In this document: in pieces, positions 52,999-62,360 of the stretch
Layout of the letters: each line of letters starts with the position of its first letter
Position numbering within the stretch: position 1 is the first letter of the stretch
Assembly: GCF_031834615.1 (NCBI RefSeq)
Contig: NZ_CP115543.1
Location: 1,623,001-1,687,000 of the forward strand
Source: Stenotrophomonas aracearum
GTDB taxonomy: Bacteria > Pseudomonadota > Gammaproteobacteria > Xanthomonadales > Xanthomonadaceae
Direction of reading: 5' to 3'
DNA: 64,000 nucleotides
The notes under the pieces: generated by a model
Seen by the model: the letters and a program-made list of their open reading frames with translations, nothing else
Told to the model about the DNA's origin: nothing
Databases searched by the model: none
Program-made: the position numbers and the translations under genes

Positions 52999-54765
52999 TC
53001 AATCGATGAACTGCAGTTTCGCCAGTTCAGCATACAGGCCACCCTCGGCCAGCAGCTCTGCGTGGGTACCCTGCGCCACGATGCGGCCGTGGTCCATCAC
53101 CACGATGCGGTCGGCCTTCAGTACCGTCGCCAGCCGGTGTGCGATCACCAGCGTGGTGCGCCCGGCCATCAGCCGTTCCAGCGCCTGCTGCACCGCGCGT
53201 TCGCTCTGCGCGTCCAGCGCGCTGGTGGCTTCGTCCAGCAGCAGGATAGGGGCGTCCTTGAGCAGTGCGCGTGCAATCGCGATGCGCTGCTGCTGGCCGC
53301 CGGACAGGCGCGCGCCGCGCTCGCCCAGTTCGCTCAGGTAGCCGTCCGGCAGCGCCTCCAGGAATTCGTCGGCCTCGGCCGCTTCGGCAGCGCGCTGCAC
53401 CTCTTCATTGCTGGCTTCCAGCCGACCGTAGCGGATGTTGTCCAGCGCACTGCTGGCGAACAGGGTCGGCTGCTGCGGCACCAGCGCCATCTGCGCGCGC
53501 AGCTGCGCCGGGTCGACCCGGCGCACGTCCACGCCATCCACCTGCACGCTGCCGGCGGCGGGGTCGTGGAAGCGCAGCAGCATGGACAGCACCGTGCTCT
53601 TGCCGGCGCCGGACGGCCCGACCAGCGCCACGGTTTCGCCCGGGCGCACATGCAGGTCGAAGTGATCCAGCGCGGCGGTGTCGGGTCGCTGCGGGTAATG
53701 AAAGACCACGTCCTGGAAGCGGATCTCGCCGCGCAGCGGCTGCGGCAGCGGCAGCGGCTCGGCCGGGCTGGTGATCTCGATGTCTTCCTGCAGCAGTTCG
53801 GCGATCCGGCCCATGCCGCCGGAGGCACGCTGCAGTTCATTCCACACTTCGGCCAACGCACCCACCGAACCACCGCCGATCAGCGCATACAGAACGAACT
53901 GGCCCAGCGTGCCGGCGCTCATGCGGCCGTCGATCACGTCGTGCGCACCGAGCCACAGCACGCCGACGATCGCACCGAACACCAGCACGATGGCGGTGGC
54001 AGTCACCAGCGACTGCGCTCCGATGCGGCGTCGCGCGGCGCGGATCGACTCGCCCAGCGCTGCGTTGAAACGGCCGCGTTCGTACGGCTCGCGCGCATGC
54101 GCCTGCACCGTGCGCACCGCGCCCAGGGTTTCGGCGGCCAGGCTGTTCGCGTCGGCGATGCGGTCCTGGCTGGCGCGCGAGATGCCGCGCAGCCGGCGCG
54201 CACCGATGATGATCGGCAGCACCGCCAGTGGAATGCCGACCAGTGACCATGCGGCCAGGCGCGGGCTGGTCACGAACAGCATCACCAAGCTGCCCACCAC
54301 CGTGACGCTGCTGCGCAGGGCTACCGACATGGTCGAGCCGATTACGCTGCGCAGCAGTTCGCTGTCGGCGGTCAGGCGAGAGACCAGTTCGCCGCTGCGG
54401 CTGCGGTCGTGGAAACCGGCGCCGAGTGCGATCAGGTGCGCGTACAGGCGGCTGCGCAGGTCGGCCACCACTTTTTCGCCCAGCAGCGACACAAAGAAGA
54501 AGCGCGCCGCCGTAGCCAATGCCAGCACCACCGCAACCAGGAACAGCAGTGCGAAGGCGCGGTTGATCTGGCCGCCGCTGTTGAAGCCATGGTCGATCAT
54601 CTGCTTCACCGCCGGCGGCAGGCTCAGCGTGGCCGCCGAGGACACCGCCAGCGCCACCAGCCAGGCCGCGAACAGCCCGCCATGGCGGCGTACGAACGGC
54701 CACAGCGTGCCCAGGCTGCCAAGGCGGCGCAGGGTCGGGGCCGGCGGGGAAACGGGGTCAGTCAT
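52999..54765 (-). CDS. ABC-type exporter (fused permease-ATPase)
   Basis: 588 aa from MTDPVSPPAPTLRR (ATG 54765). Six TM segments (about 25-300), then a nucleotide-binding domain: Walker A GPSGAGKST, Q-loop VPQQPTLF, signature LSGGQQQR, Walker B ILLLDEATSALD and H-loop IAHR. It is an MsbA/BmrA-like half-transporter working as a dimer; substrate unknown (lipid or drug). Its start overlaps the YigZ-family gene by 8 bases. Confidence 0.92.
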   Translation of the reverse strand: MTDPVSPPAPTLRRLGSLGTLWPFVRRHGGLFAAWLVALAVSSAATLSLPPAVKQMIDHGFNSGGQINRAFALLFLVAVVLALATAARFFFVSLLGEKVVADLRSRLYAHLIALGAGFHDRSRSGELVSRLTADSELLRSVIGSTMSVALRSSVTVVGSLVMLFVTSPRLAAWSLVGIPLAVLPIIIGARRLRGISRASQDRIADANSLAAETLGAVRTVQAHAREPYERGRFNAALGESIRAARRRIGAQSLVTATAIVLVFGAIVGVLWLGAHDVIDGRMSAGTLGQFVLYALIGGGSVGALAEVWNELQRASGGMGRIAELLQEDIEITSPAEPLPLPQPLRGEIRFQDVVFHYPQRPDTAALDHFDLHVRPGETVALVGPSGAGKSTVLSMLLRFHDPAAGSVQVDGVDVRRVDPAQLRAQMALVPQQPTLFASSALDNIRYGRLEASNEEVQRAAEAAEADEFLEALPDGYLSELGERGARLSGGQQQRIAIARALLKDAPILLLDEATSALDAQSERAVQQALERLMAGRTTLVIAHRLATVLKADRIVVMDHGRIVAQGTHAELLAEGGLYAELAKLQFID

Positions 54766-55366
54766 GGGCAAGGCCTGGTTCGGTGCGTGCGTGCACCCGG
54801 ATACGATCACGGGTGGCGTCGCGAAGGCGGATTTTCAACGGGTCGACCTGGTCGGCGGGCAGCCGGACATGCAGTTCCACCCCGGACGCGGTGAAGGTTT
54901 CGTCCAGCTTGTCGACCAGGTGCTGGGCCAGCGCCGCATGCAGCGCGCCCAGGTCTTCGAACCCGGCGTGCACGGTCAGCTCGGCCAGCGCCACCAGCGG
55001 CAATCGCGGCGCGGTGCGCAGGCATTCGGCTGCGATGCCGCCATAGGCCCGGACCAGGCCACCCGCGCCCAGCTTGATGCCGCCGTACCAGCGGATCACC
55101 ACCACCATGACGCGGTCGAAGCCCTGGCCGTCGATGGCCGCCAGGATCGGGCGCCCGGCCGTACCGGCCGGTTCGCCGTCGTCGCTGGAGCGGTACTCAT
55201 TGCCGTGCCGGTAGGCCCAGCAGTTGTGCGTGGCGTCGGCTACGGCGACCTGCTGCAGGAACGTGAGCGCATCGGCAGCCGCATCGATCGGCGCGGCGTG
55301 CGCGATGAAACGGCTGTGCTTGATGTCCAGGCTGTGGCTGACGGTGGTGGCGAGCGTATCGGGCAT
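54758..55366 (-). CDS. yigZ: YigZ/IMPACT-family protein
   Basis: 202 aa from MPDTLATTVSHSLDIKHSRFIAHAAP (ATG 55366; ATG 55375 is also possible). UPF0029 motif: AYRHGNEYRSSDDGEPAGTAGRPIL...VMVVVIRWYGGIKLGAGGLVRAYG. The C-terminal EF-G-like domain is present. Role unclear; a translation-linked factor in eukaryotes. Confidence 0.9.
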   Translation of the reverse strand: MPDTLATTVSHSLDIKHSRFIAHAAPIDAAADALTFLQQVAVADATHNCWAYRHGNEYRSSDDGEPAGTAGRPILAAIDGQGFDRVMVVVIRWYGGIKLGAGGLVRAYGGIAAECLRTAPRLPLVALAELTVHAGFEDLGALHAALAQHLVDKLDETFTASGVELHVRLPADQVDPLKIRLRDATRDRIRVHARTEPGLAHD

Positions 55367-55377
55367 CGGCGTCATTT

Positions 55378-55400
55378 TAGTGCCGGGCTCTGCGCGGCAC
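55378..55400 (+). repeat. SMAG-like repeat, degenerate
   Basis: tagtgccgggctctgcgcggcac: GTAG head reduced to TTAG and arms imperfect. Confidence 0.4.
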
Positions 55401-55403
55401 GTA

Positions 55404-56357
55404 TCACGAATCCAGCAATTCCCGCAGGTCCCCTGGAATCCGCGCTTCCGGGTAAGCCTGCATGTACCGCTCCAGGCTCGCCCGCGCCGTATCCATATCA
55501 CCCGCATCGCGGCGCTCGCGGATGCGCTTGATCCATTGCCGGCGTGGCAGCGCGGCGTCGGCATCGACCGCGAGGGTGAGCGCGTCGGGCGATGCCAAAG
55601 CGCCATAGGCCTGCGCCGGTGCCGGTTCGGCACGGCGCATCACTCCGGGTGCACCCTGCGTGCGTGCAGGGGCGGGTGCGGCCAGCTTGGCGCGCTCCCG
55701 CGCATCGACGGCGCGGCTGCCGGTGACGACCACGCGGTCCAGTTCGGCCGACTGTGCTGCATCGGCCTGCGCGTCCTGCTGGACCGGGGCGGCCATCGGC
55801 GCGGGAGGCGCCGGGGGAGCCGGCATGGCCATCGGTGCCGCAGCGGGCATCGGCGGTGGCGCTGGCACCGGTGCCGGCTTGGGCACCGACAGCGCCCGCG
55901 CCGGCGCAGGCGGCGCAGCGGCAGGTTTCTCCTGGGGGGCCACATCGGCAACCGGCGCTTCGGCCGGTACCGCCGCCGGTGCGGTGTCATCGCCTGCTGC
56001 GGGATCGGCCTGCGGTGCCGTCCCGGTGGCCATTTCGCTCGCCATCGGGGCGGGTGCGCCCGGCGGTGGCCCCTCCGGCTTGAGCTGCCAGGCGATGCCC
56101 ACCGCAAAGACCAGCGAGGCGGCCAGGCCGAGTGCGGCCGGGAAGCGCGAACGCCTGCGCGGCGTCGTGGTGGACACGGGCGCAGCAGCGGGCGAAGCCG
56201 GTTCGACCGCGGGTGCCGCAGCAACCGGTTGCACCGCCGCACGCGCAGCGGCCAGCACCGCATCGTCCACCGCGGCCGGCGGTGCACTGGACGCCGGCCG
56301 GCCCAGCAGGCGGGCCAGTTCGCGTTCTTCCGGCGTCAGCGGATCGGGGCGGTTCAT
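55404..56357 (-). CDS. ECF-coupled membrane protein (putative anti-sigma) with TonB-box-like motif
   Basis: 317 aa. A cytoplasmic N-terminus (LTPEERELARLLGRP...DDAVLAAARAA, reminiscent of short anti-sigma regions), one TM helix at about 73-91, then a long Pro/Ala-rich periplasmic part. It contains DRVVVTGSR at residues 207-215, like the TonB box of TonB-dependent receptors, and a helical C-terminus (RQWIKRIRERRDAGDMDTARASLERYMQAYPEARIPGDLRELLDS). ATGA overlap with the sigma gene makes an anti-sigma role likely. Confidence 0.75.
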   Translation of the reverse strand: MNRPDPLTPEERELARLLGRPASSAPPAAVDDAVLAAARAAVQPVAAAPAVEPASPAAAPVSTTTPRRRSRFPAALGLAASLVFAVGIAWQLKPEGPPPGAPAPMASEMATGTAPQADPAAGDDTAPAAVPAEAPVADVAPQEKPAAAPPAPARALSVPKPAPVPAPPPMPAAAPMAMPAPPAPPAPMAAPVQQDAQADAAQSAELDRVVVTGSRAVDARERAKLAAPAPARTQGAPGVMRRAEPAPAQAYGALASPDALTLAVDADAALPRRQWIKRIRERRDAGDMDTARASLERYMQAYPEARIPGDLRELLDS

Positions 56358-56908
56358 GGGCTCAACTCCGCGCGCAGTTTGTCCATCGCGTAGCGCAGCC
56401 GCGATTTCACGGTTTCGCGGCCCACGCCGGTGACCTGCGCGATCTCTTCCAGGCTCAGCTCCTGTTCCAGCCGCAGTTGCAGCACGGTGCGCTGGTCATC
56501 GGGCAGCTGCTCCATGGCCAGCTGCAGGCGGCGGCGCTGTTCGAATTCGGACAGCTGGGTTTCCGGCGTGCGCGTATCGCTCATGCGCGCCACGCGCTCG
56601 TCGGCGTCGCCCGGCGCGGAAGGACGGTGCTTCAGCGCCCGCCAGTGGTCGTTGAGCCGATTATGGGCAATCCGGAACAGCCAGGTGGTGAAGGCCGCCT
56701 CCGGCTGCCAGCCGGCGCGGGCGGCGATCACCCGCTGCCACACGTCCTGGAACATTTCGTCGGCCAGCGCCGCATCGCGCAGCTGGCGCAGCAGGAAGCT
56801 GTACAGGCGGTTGCGGTGGCGCGCATACAGGCTTTCGAAGGCACGCAGGTCGCCCCCGGCCCAGGCCAGCATCAGCGACTCGTCGGTTGGCAGGGCAGCA
56901 GCATCCAC
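56354..56908 (-). CDS. ECF-type RNA polymerase sigma factor
   Basis: 184 aa if started at GTG 56908; no ATG gives a full domain. GTG 56977 (207 aa) is an alternative. Region 2 (FESLYARHRNRLYSFLLRQLRDAALADEMFQDVWQRV...FTTWLFRIAHNRLNDHWR) and region 4 (LPDDQRTVLQLRLEQELSLEEIAQVTGVGRETVKSRLRYAMDKLR) are complete. It should direct RNA polymerase to a small stress or envelope regulon and be held by the coupled membrane protein. Confidence 0.87.
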   Translation of the reverse strand: MDAAALPTDESLMLAWAGGDLRAFESLYARHRNRLYSFLLRQLRDAALADEMFQDVWQRVIAARAGWQPEAAFTTWLFRIAHNRLNDHWRALKHRPSAPGDADERVARMSDTRTPETQLSEFEQRRRLQLAMEQLPDDQRTVLQLRLEQELSLEEIAQVTGVGRETVKSRLRYAMDKLRAELSP

Positions 56909-57096
56909 GGCGCACAGAGTAAGCGCTGGAGGGGGCTGCGCATAGCCGCGCGGGGCAGGGGCGATGGCGGTGGTCACCCTGTCATCAACGTCCGAAGGCG
57001 GGCAATGGGGTGAAGGGCTTCCATTCACCCCCGGTTTGCGCGTTATGCTCGGGGGACAGGGGAGGCGCCGGGTATCCGGCGTCAAAAGAGATGAAC

Positions 57097-59979
57097 ATGT
57101 TGTCCAGCCAGGCAGTGACGACTTCGGGACGGAAGGACCGCAGCGCAGCGGTATCGGCAGCGCTTGGGCGCACGCTGTGCGCGCTGTTGCCGGCCGGTGC
57201 CCAGCTCACCCTGGGCTGGTCCGACGCCACGCTGGGCGAAGGCTGCCTGCGGCATCCACCGCGGGCCGGTTCGGATCGCGCGCTGCTGGAGGCGCTGCTG
57301 GCCTCGCCGCCGGTCTGCCCGCAGGGCGGGGCGGTGTACCGCTGGCAGCACCAGGGCGGCGAGCTGGTCATCCACGTCCTGCTGGAAGATGGCGCAAGCC
57401 CGCCCGACGCCTGGTGGGGCGTGGCCCGCAGCGGCCTGCAGGACGCGCTGGCGCTGGCCCGGCAACGCGAGCAGATCCGCTCGCTGGAGAATTCCAAGCG
57501 GCTGCAGCAGGCGTTGTACGAAATCGCCGACCTGGCCGGTGCCGACCTGGAAATGAGCGAGATGCTGCGCCACTTCCACCGCGTGCTCAATTCGCTGATG
57601 TACGCGCAGAACTGCTACATCGTCGAGTACGACGATGTGCGCCGGCGGATCCGCTTCCTGTACTTCGCCGACCAGCGCGACGATTTCGTGGCCGACCCGG
57701 ACCGCAGCTACGAAGAACATGAAATGCCGCGCAGCCTGACCTTCGCGCTGCTGCGCCACGGACAGCCGCTCAGCGGGCCATCCAATGAACTGCTGGCGGC
57801 GATGAACGACGAATACGACCCCAGCCGCGGGCCGGAGAGCCTGGATTGGCTGGGCGTGCCGATGCTGCGCGACGGCCGGGTCTGCGGCGCCATCGTGGTG
57901 CAGAGTTACGAGCAGCGCGTGCGCTACAACGAAGCCGACCGCACCCTGCTCGGCTATGTGGCCCAGCACATCCTGACCGCGATGGACCGGCGCCAGGCGC
58001 AGGTGCAGCTGGAGCGCCAGGTGGAGCGGCGCACGCTGGAGCTGCAGCGCGCCAACCACAGCCTGCAGGACGAGGTGGTCGAGCGCCGCCGCGCCGAGAA
58101 ACTGCAGCTGGCGTTGTTCAACATCGCCGAAATGGCGATGAGCGCCGAAAGCCTGGCCCAGTTCTACGTGCAGGTGCATGGCGTGGTCGGGACGCTGCTG
58201 GATGCGCGCAACTTCTACATCGCGCTGGTCGACGAATCCGGCGAAGGGCTGGAGTTCGTCTACTCGGTGGACGAGTACAACCCCGCCCGCGCCCCGCGGC
58301 CGTTCAGCATGGGCCTGACCGAGTACATCGTGCGCAACCGGCAGCCGCTGCTGGCCTCGCGCGAGCATATCGACGCGCTGCGCGCCTCGGGTACCGTCAA
58401 CGAATTCGGTGCGCGCTCGCACTGCTGGCTGGGCGTGCCGCTGCTGAGCGACGACGACGTGGTCGGGGTGATCGTGGTGCAGAGCTACTCGCCGGAGATC
58501 AGTTTCACCGCGCACGACCAGCGCCTGCTGACCTTCGTCGCGCAGAACATCGGCAACGGCCTGGCCCGGCAGCGCGACCAGGAGCGCCTGCGCAACGCGC
58601 ACGCCGAGCTGGAAATACGCGTCGATGAGCGCACCCGCGAACTGGCCGAGGTGAACGACAAGCTGCTCGGCCAGATCGGCGAGCGCCTGCGCGCGGAACA
58701 GCGGCTGACCCACCAGGCCCTGCACGATGCGCTGACCGGCCTGCCCAATCGCGCGCACCTGCTCGACCGCCTGGAGGATGCCATCGCGCGCGCACGCTCG
58801 CGCGACGGCCTGCGGTTCGCGGTGCTGTTCCTGGACCTGGACCGCTTCAAGCTGGTCAACGACAGCATCGGCCACGCCGCCGGCGACCAGATGCTGGTCG
58901 AGGTGGCCAAGCGCATCGTGTCGATGGTCGGCGGCGATGACGTGGTGGCCCGCCTGGGCGGTGACGAGTTCGCCATCCTGCTCGAATGCGAGCAGGGCCT
59001 GGAATCGGCCCGCGAGTTCTCGCAGCGCATGCTGGTGGCGCTGGAAGAATCGATGTGGGTGCAGGGGCGCGAGCTGTTTCCGTCCGGCAGCCTGGGCATC
59101 GCGATGTGGAGCCCGCGCTACCGTAATGGCGAGGAGATGGTGCGCGACGCGGACGCGGCGATGTACCGCGCCAAGGCGCAGGGCAAGGACCGCTGGGCGG
59201 TGTTCGATGAAGCCATGCGCGAAGAAGCGCTGCGCAGCCTGGACCTGGAAGCCGACCTGCGCCGGGCCATCAACAATCGCGATTTCATGCCGTTCTACCA
59301 GCCCATCGTGCGCCTCACCGACGGCCAGGTGGTGGGCTACGAGGCACTGCTGCGCTGGCAGCACGAGCGTCGCGGCCTGCTGCTGCCGAGCGCGTTCCTG
59401 GACCTGGGCGAGGAGAGCGGCCTGATCGAACAGGTCGACTGGCTGCTGTATGAAGAAGTCATCGGCCAGCTCGCGCGCGGTGGCGAAGGCTATCTGTCGG
59501 TGAACGTGTCGCCGCGGCATTTCCGTTCGCCCGATTTCAGCTCACGGCTGTTCGGCCTGATCGAAGCGGCCGGTGCCGACCCACGCCGGCTGCGCCTGGA
59601 AATCACCGAAGTGGCGCTGCTCGACGACGGCCCGCGCACGCTGCGGATCCTGCAGGCGCTGCGCGAACGCGGCGTGCTGGTGCAGCTGGACGATTTCGGT
59701 ACCGGCTTCTCGGCGCTGTCCTACCTGCACCGCTTCCCGATCTCCACGCTGAAGATCGACCAGAGCTTCATCGCCGGGCTGCATGGCCAGGACCTGCAGA
59801 GCACCTACGCGCTGGTCCAGGGCGTGCTGTCGCTGGCGCGCACGCTGGGCATCGAAACGGTGGGCGAGGGCATCGAAAACGCCGCCCAGCGCGAGACCCT
59901 GCTGCAGCTGGGCTGCGATTATGGGCAGGGCTACCTGCTGGGTCGCCCTGCGCCGATGGAAACGTTCGTTACCGCGTGA
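57097..59979 (+). CDS. GAF-GAF-GGDEF-EAL cyclic-di-GMP protein
   Basis: 960 aa from ATG 57097 (AAAAGAG 6 bases upstream); the open frame to 57010 is less likely. Order: N-terminal region, GAF (about 130-290), coiled coil, GAF (about 335-490), coiled coil, GGDEF domain with intact GGDEF (621-625), EAL domain with intact EAL (749-751) and DDFGTGFSALSYL. No TM, so a soluble sensor that can both make and break c-di-GMP; which activity dominates cannot be told. It abuts the LOG gene tail to tail with no gap. Confidence 0.92.
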   Translation: MLSSQAVTTSGRKDRSAAVSAALGRTLCALLPAGAQLTLGWSDATLGEGCLRHPPRAGSDRALLEALLASPPVCPQGGAVYRWQHQGGELVIHVLLEDGASPPDAWWGVARSGLQDALALARQREQIRSLENSKRLQQALYEIADLAGADLEMSEMLRHFHRVLNSLMYAQNCYIVEYDDVRRRIRFLYFADQRDDFVADPDRSYEEHEMPRSLTFALLRHGQPLSGPSNELLAAMNDEYDPSRGPESLDWLGVPMLRDGRVCGAIVVQSYEQRVRYNEADRTLLGYVAQHILTAMDRRQAQVQLERQVERRTLELQRANHSLQDEVVERRRAEKLQLALFNIAEMAMSAESLAQFYVQVHGVVGTLLDARNFYIALVDESGEGLEFVYSVDEYNPARAPRPFSMGLTEYIVRNRQPLLASREHIDALRASGTVNEFGARSHCWLGVPLLSDDDVVGVIVVQSYSPEISFTAHDQRLLTFVAQNIGNGLARQRDQERLRNAHAELEIRVDERTRELAEVNDKLLGQIGERLRAEQRLTHQALHDALTGLPNRAHLLDRLEDAIARARSRDGLRFAVLFLDLDRFKLVNDSIGHAAGDQMLVEVAKRIVSMVGGDDVVARLGGDEFAILLECEQGLESAREFSQRMLVALEESMWVQGRELFPSGSLGIAMWSPRYRNGEEMVRDADAAMYRAKAQGKDRWAVFDEAMREEALRSLDLEADLRRAINNRDFMPFYQPIVRLTDGQVVGYEALLRWQHERRGLLLPSAFLDLGEESGLIEQVDWLLYEEVIGQLARGGEGYLSVNVSPRHFRSPDFSSRLFGLIEAAGADPRRLRLEITEVALLDDGPRTLRILQALRERGVLVQLDDFGTGFSALSYLHRFPISTLKIDQSFIAGLHGQDLQSTYALVQGVLSLARTLGIETVGEGIENAAQRETLLQLGCDYGQGYLLGRPAPMETFVTA

Positions 59980-60573
59980 TCAACGCAACGCCGTACGCCG
60001 CTTCTCGTCGATCCACTTCGATGCCTGCGCCGGCTCATACGCGCGCATCCATTCCAGCATCGCGTCGATGTCCGAGCCGTACCACAGGTCGGCGCGCTGG
60101 TCCGGGTGCAGGAAGCGCTCTTCGACCATGCGGTCGATCATGCCGATCAGGGGCGCGTAGAAGCCGTCCACATCGAGGAAGGCGCACGGCTTGTTGCCGA
60201 TCCCAAGCTGGCGCCAGGTGAGCATCTCGAAGATCTCTTCCATGGTGCCGAAGCCGCCGGGCAGGGCCACGAACGCGTCGGACAGGTCGAACATGCGCGA
60301 CTTGCGTTCGTGCATCGAGCCGACGATTTCCAACTCCGTCAGGCCGCGATGGGCCACTTCCCAGTCGGCCAGCTGCTGCGGGATGACCCCGGTCACTTCG
60401 CCGCCGCCGGCCAGCACCGCATTGGCCACCGTGCCCATCAGACCGACATTGCCGCCGCCGTAGACCAGGCGCAGGCCGTCACGGGCAATGCGGTCGCCCA
60501 GCGCGATCGCGCGTTCGGTGTAGATGGGCTTGCTGCCGGCGTTGGAGCCGCAGTAGACGCAGATGGACTTCAT
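59980..60573 (-). CDS. LOG-family (cytokinin riboside monophosphate phosphoribohydrolase-like) protein
   Basis: 197 aa from MKSICVYCGSNAGSKPIY (ATG 60573). The family motifs YGGGNVGLMG and PGGFGTMEE are intact. It cleaves the N-glycosidic bond of AMP-type nucleotides; a bacterial role beyond cytokinin release is common. Confidence 0.92.
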   Translation of the reverse strand: MKSICVYCGSNAGSKPIYTERAIALGDRIARDGLRLVYGGGNVGLMGTVANAVLAGGGEVTGVIPQQLADWEVAHRGLTELEIVGSMHERKSRMFDLSDAFVALPGGFGTMEEIFEMLTWRQLGIGNKPCAFLDVDGFYAPLIGMIDRMVEERFLHPDQRADLWYGSDIDAMLEWMRAYEPAQASKWIDEKRRTALR

Positions 60574-60616
60574 GGGTGGTTCCCGGTGGAAACCACCCAT
60601 TATCGCATGGTGGGGT

Positions 60617-62113
60617 TTACGCCGCCTGCGATTGTTCCCGGCGCGGGCCTTCCTTCAGGGCGCGACCCACCAGGTTCACCAGCAGGTCCAGCTCCTCGCT
60701 GTCCATGCCGAAATGCGGGGTGAAGCGCAGCGAGTTCTCACCGCCATGGATGACGTTGATGCCATGGTTGCGCAGCCATTCTTCGGTGGAATTGGCGCCG
60801 TAGCACTTGAACTGCGGGGCCAGTTCGCAGGAGAACAGCAGGCCGGTGCCCTGGACCTTGGTGATCAGCCCGCCCAGTTCGCTGCGCAGCTGTTCCAGCT
60901 TGCGCACCGCTTCTTCGCCGCGCTGGCGGATGTTCTCGCGCACCTCCGGGGTGAGCAGGCCCAGGGTGGCGCAGGCCACGTCCAGCGCACGCGGGTTGGA
61001 GGTCATGGTGTTGCCGTAGATGCCCTTGCGGTACAGCTGCGCGGCATGCTCGGTCACGGCCAGCACCGACAGCGGGAACTGCGCGGCGTTCAGCGCCTTG
61101 GAGTAGGTCTCCATGTCCGGCACCTCCAGCCCTTCGAAGCCGGGGTAGTCCACGATCGAGAGCACGCCATGCGCGCGCAGGCCGGCCTGGATCGAGTCCA
61201 GCAGCAGCAGGCTGCCGTGCTGGCGGGTGAGCTCGCGGGCCAGTGCGTAGAACGACGGCGGCACCGAGCGACCCGGGTCGCCTTCGCCCATCACCGGCTC
61301 CAGGAACACCGCTTCGATGAACCAGTGGTTCTGTTCGGCCTCGGCAAATACCCGCTTCAGCGCGTCTTCGTCGTACGGCGCGATGGCGATCACGCTGTCC
61401 TCGCCACGGTAGCTGGCCAGGTGCTGCATGTAGGTCCTGCGGCTGGAATCGGAGTACAGGCCCGGACGGTCGGTGCGACCGTGGAAGCTGCCCTTGACCA
61501 CCACGCGCTTGATCTTCGCACCGGCATGGCGGGCGCCCGGATCGGTCTGCAGCTTGGCGTTCACGTCGGCGATGCGCGCGGCCAAGCCGACCGCCTCGGA
61601 ACCGGAATTCAGGCACATGAACCGTGCATACGGGCAGCCGCCGCGGCGGTGGCCGATCTCGCGGCGAAGCGCCTGGATGAAGCGGTGCTGGGACAGATTC
61701 GGAGTCATCACGTTGGCCATCACCTGCGGCGCGGCCATCGCGTCCAGCACCGCCTGCGGGGTGTGACCGAAGCCGAGCATGCCGTAGCCGCCGGCGTCGT
61801 ACAGCACCGCACCCTTGAGGGTGACCACCCAGGGGCCACGGGCGGCGAGGGCAACGTAGGGGGTGACCGCGTCGTCGGCATAGAAATTGACGAAGCCGTC
61901 CTGCATGGCATCGATCTGGGCGCGTTCGTCCAGCGCCAGCAGCTCGGCCAGGTCGGCGCGGACCCGCTCAAATTCGACGACGGCGGCGTCCACGGCACCC
62001 AGCAGCTGCGGGTGGCCGGCGGCCAGGCGGTCGAGGGTGGCGTCATCCAGGCCGGCGGTGAGGCGCGTGCCGGGCTGGGCGCGGAGGGGGGCGAGGCGTT
62101 CGATGAAGCTCAT
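60617..62113 (-). CDS. Class III PLP-dependent aminotransferase
   Basis: 498 aa from MSFIERLAPLRAQPG (ATG 62113, AGGAGA upstream); the frame to 62200 is rejected. Fold-type I signatures: SGSEAVGLAARIADVNAK, KGSFHGRTDRPG, LLLLDSIQAGLRAHG and the PLP Lys in TYSKALNAAQFPLS. It carries a roughly 100-residue N-terminal extension. Substrate unknown. Confidence 0.85.
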   Translation of the reverse strand: MSFIERLAPLRAQPGTRLTAGLDDATLDRLAAGHPQLLGAVDAAVVEFERVRADLAELLALDERAQIDAMQDGFVNFYADDAVTPYVALAARGPWVVTLKGAVLYDAGGYGMLGFGHTPQAVLDAMAAPQVMANVMTPNLSQHRFIQALRREIGHRRGGCPYARFMCLNSGSEAVGLAARIADVNAKLQTDPGARHAGAKIKRVVVKGSFHGRTDRPGLYSDSSRRTYMQHLASYRGEDSVIAIAPYDEDALKRVFAEAEQNHWFIEAVFLEPVMGEGDPGRSVPPSFYALARELTRQHGSLLLLDSIQAGLRAHGVLSIVDYPGFEGLEVPDMETYSKALNAAQFPLSVLAVTEHAAQLYRKGIYGNTMTSNPRALDVACATLGLLTPEVRENIRQRGEEAVRKLEQLRSELGGLITKVQGTGLLFSCELAPQFKCYGANSTEEWLRNHGINVIHGGENSLRFTPHFGMDSEELDLLVNLVGRALKEGPRREQSQAA

Positions 62114-62360
62114 TGCAGATCTCCTGAAACGATTGGCGGCACGGCGCAAATGCAAAACGCGCGACAGGGGCGCGCGCTTGGGGGAATGCGGCTCGTGCAT
62201 CAGACTTCCGGTTCGATGCTAGCACGCGCTTTTTCGCGCGATAACCCCGGCAAAAACTGTTGCATAGCAGCATTTTGCGCGACGTTCGCCGCCATGCTCG
62301 TTGCCACCGGGAGCCAGTCGTACAATGCGCGACATTGCCTACACGTTGCCGTGCGCTCCC

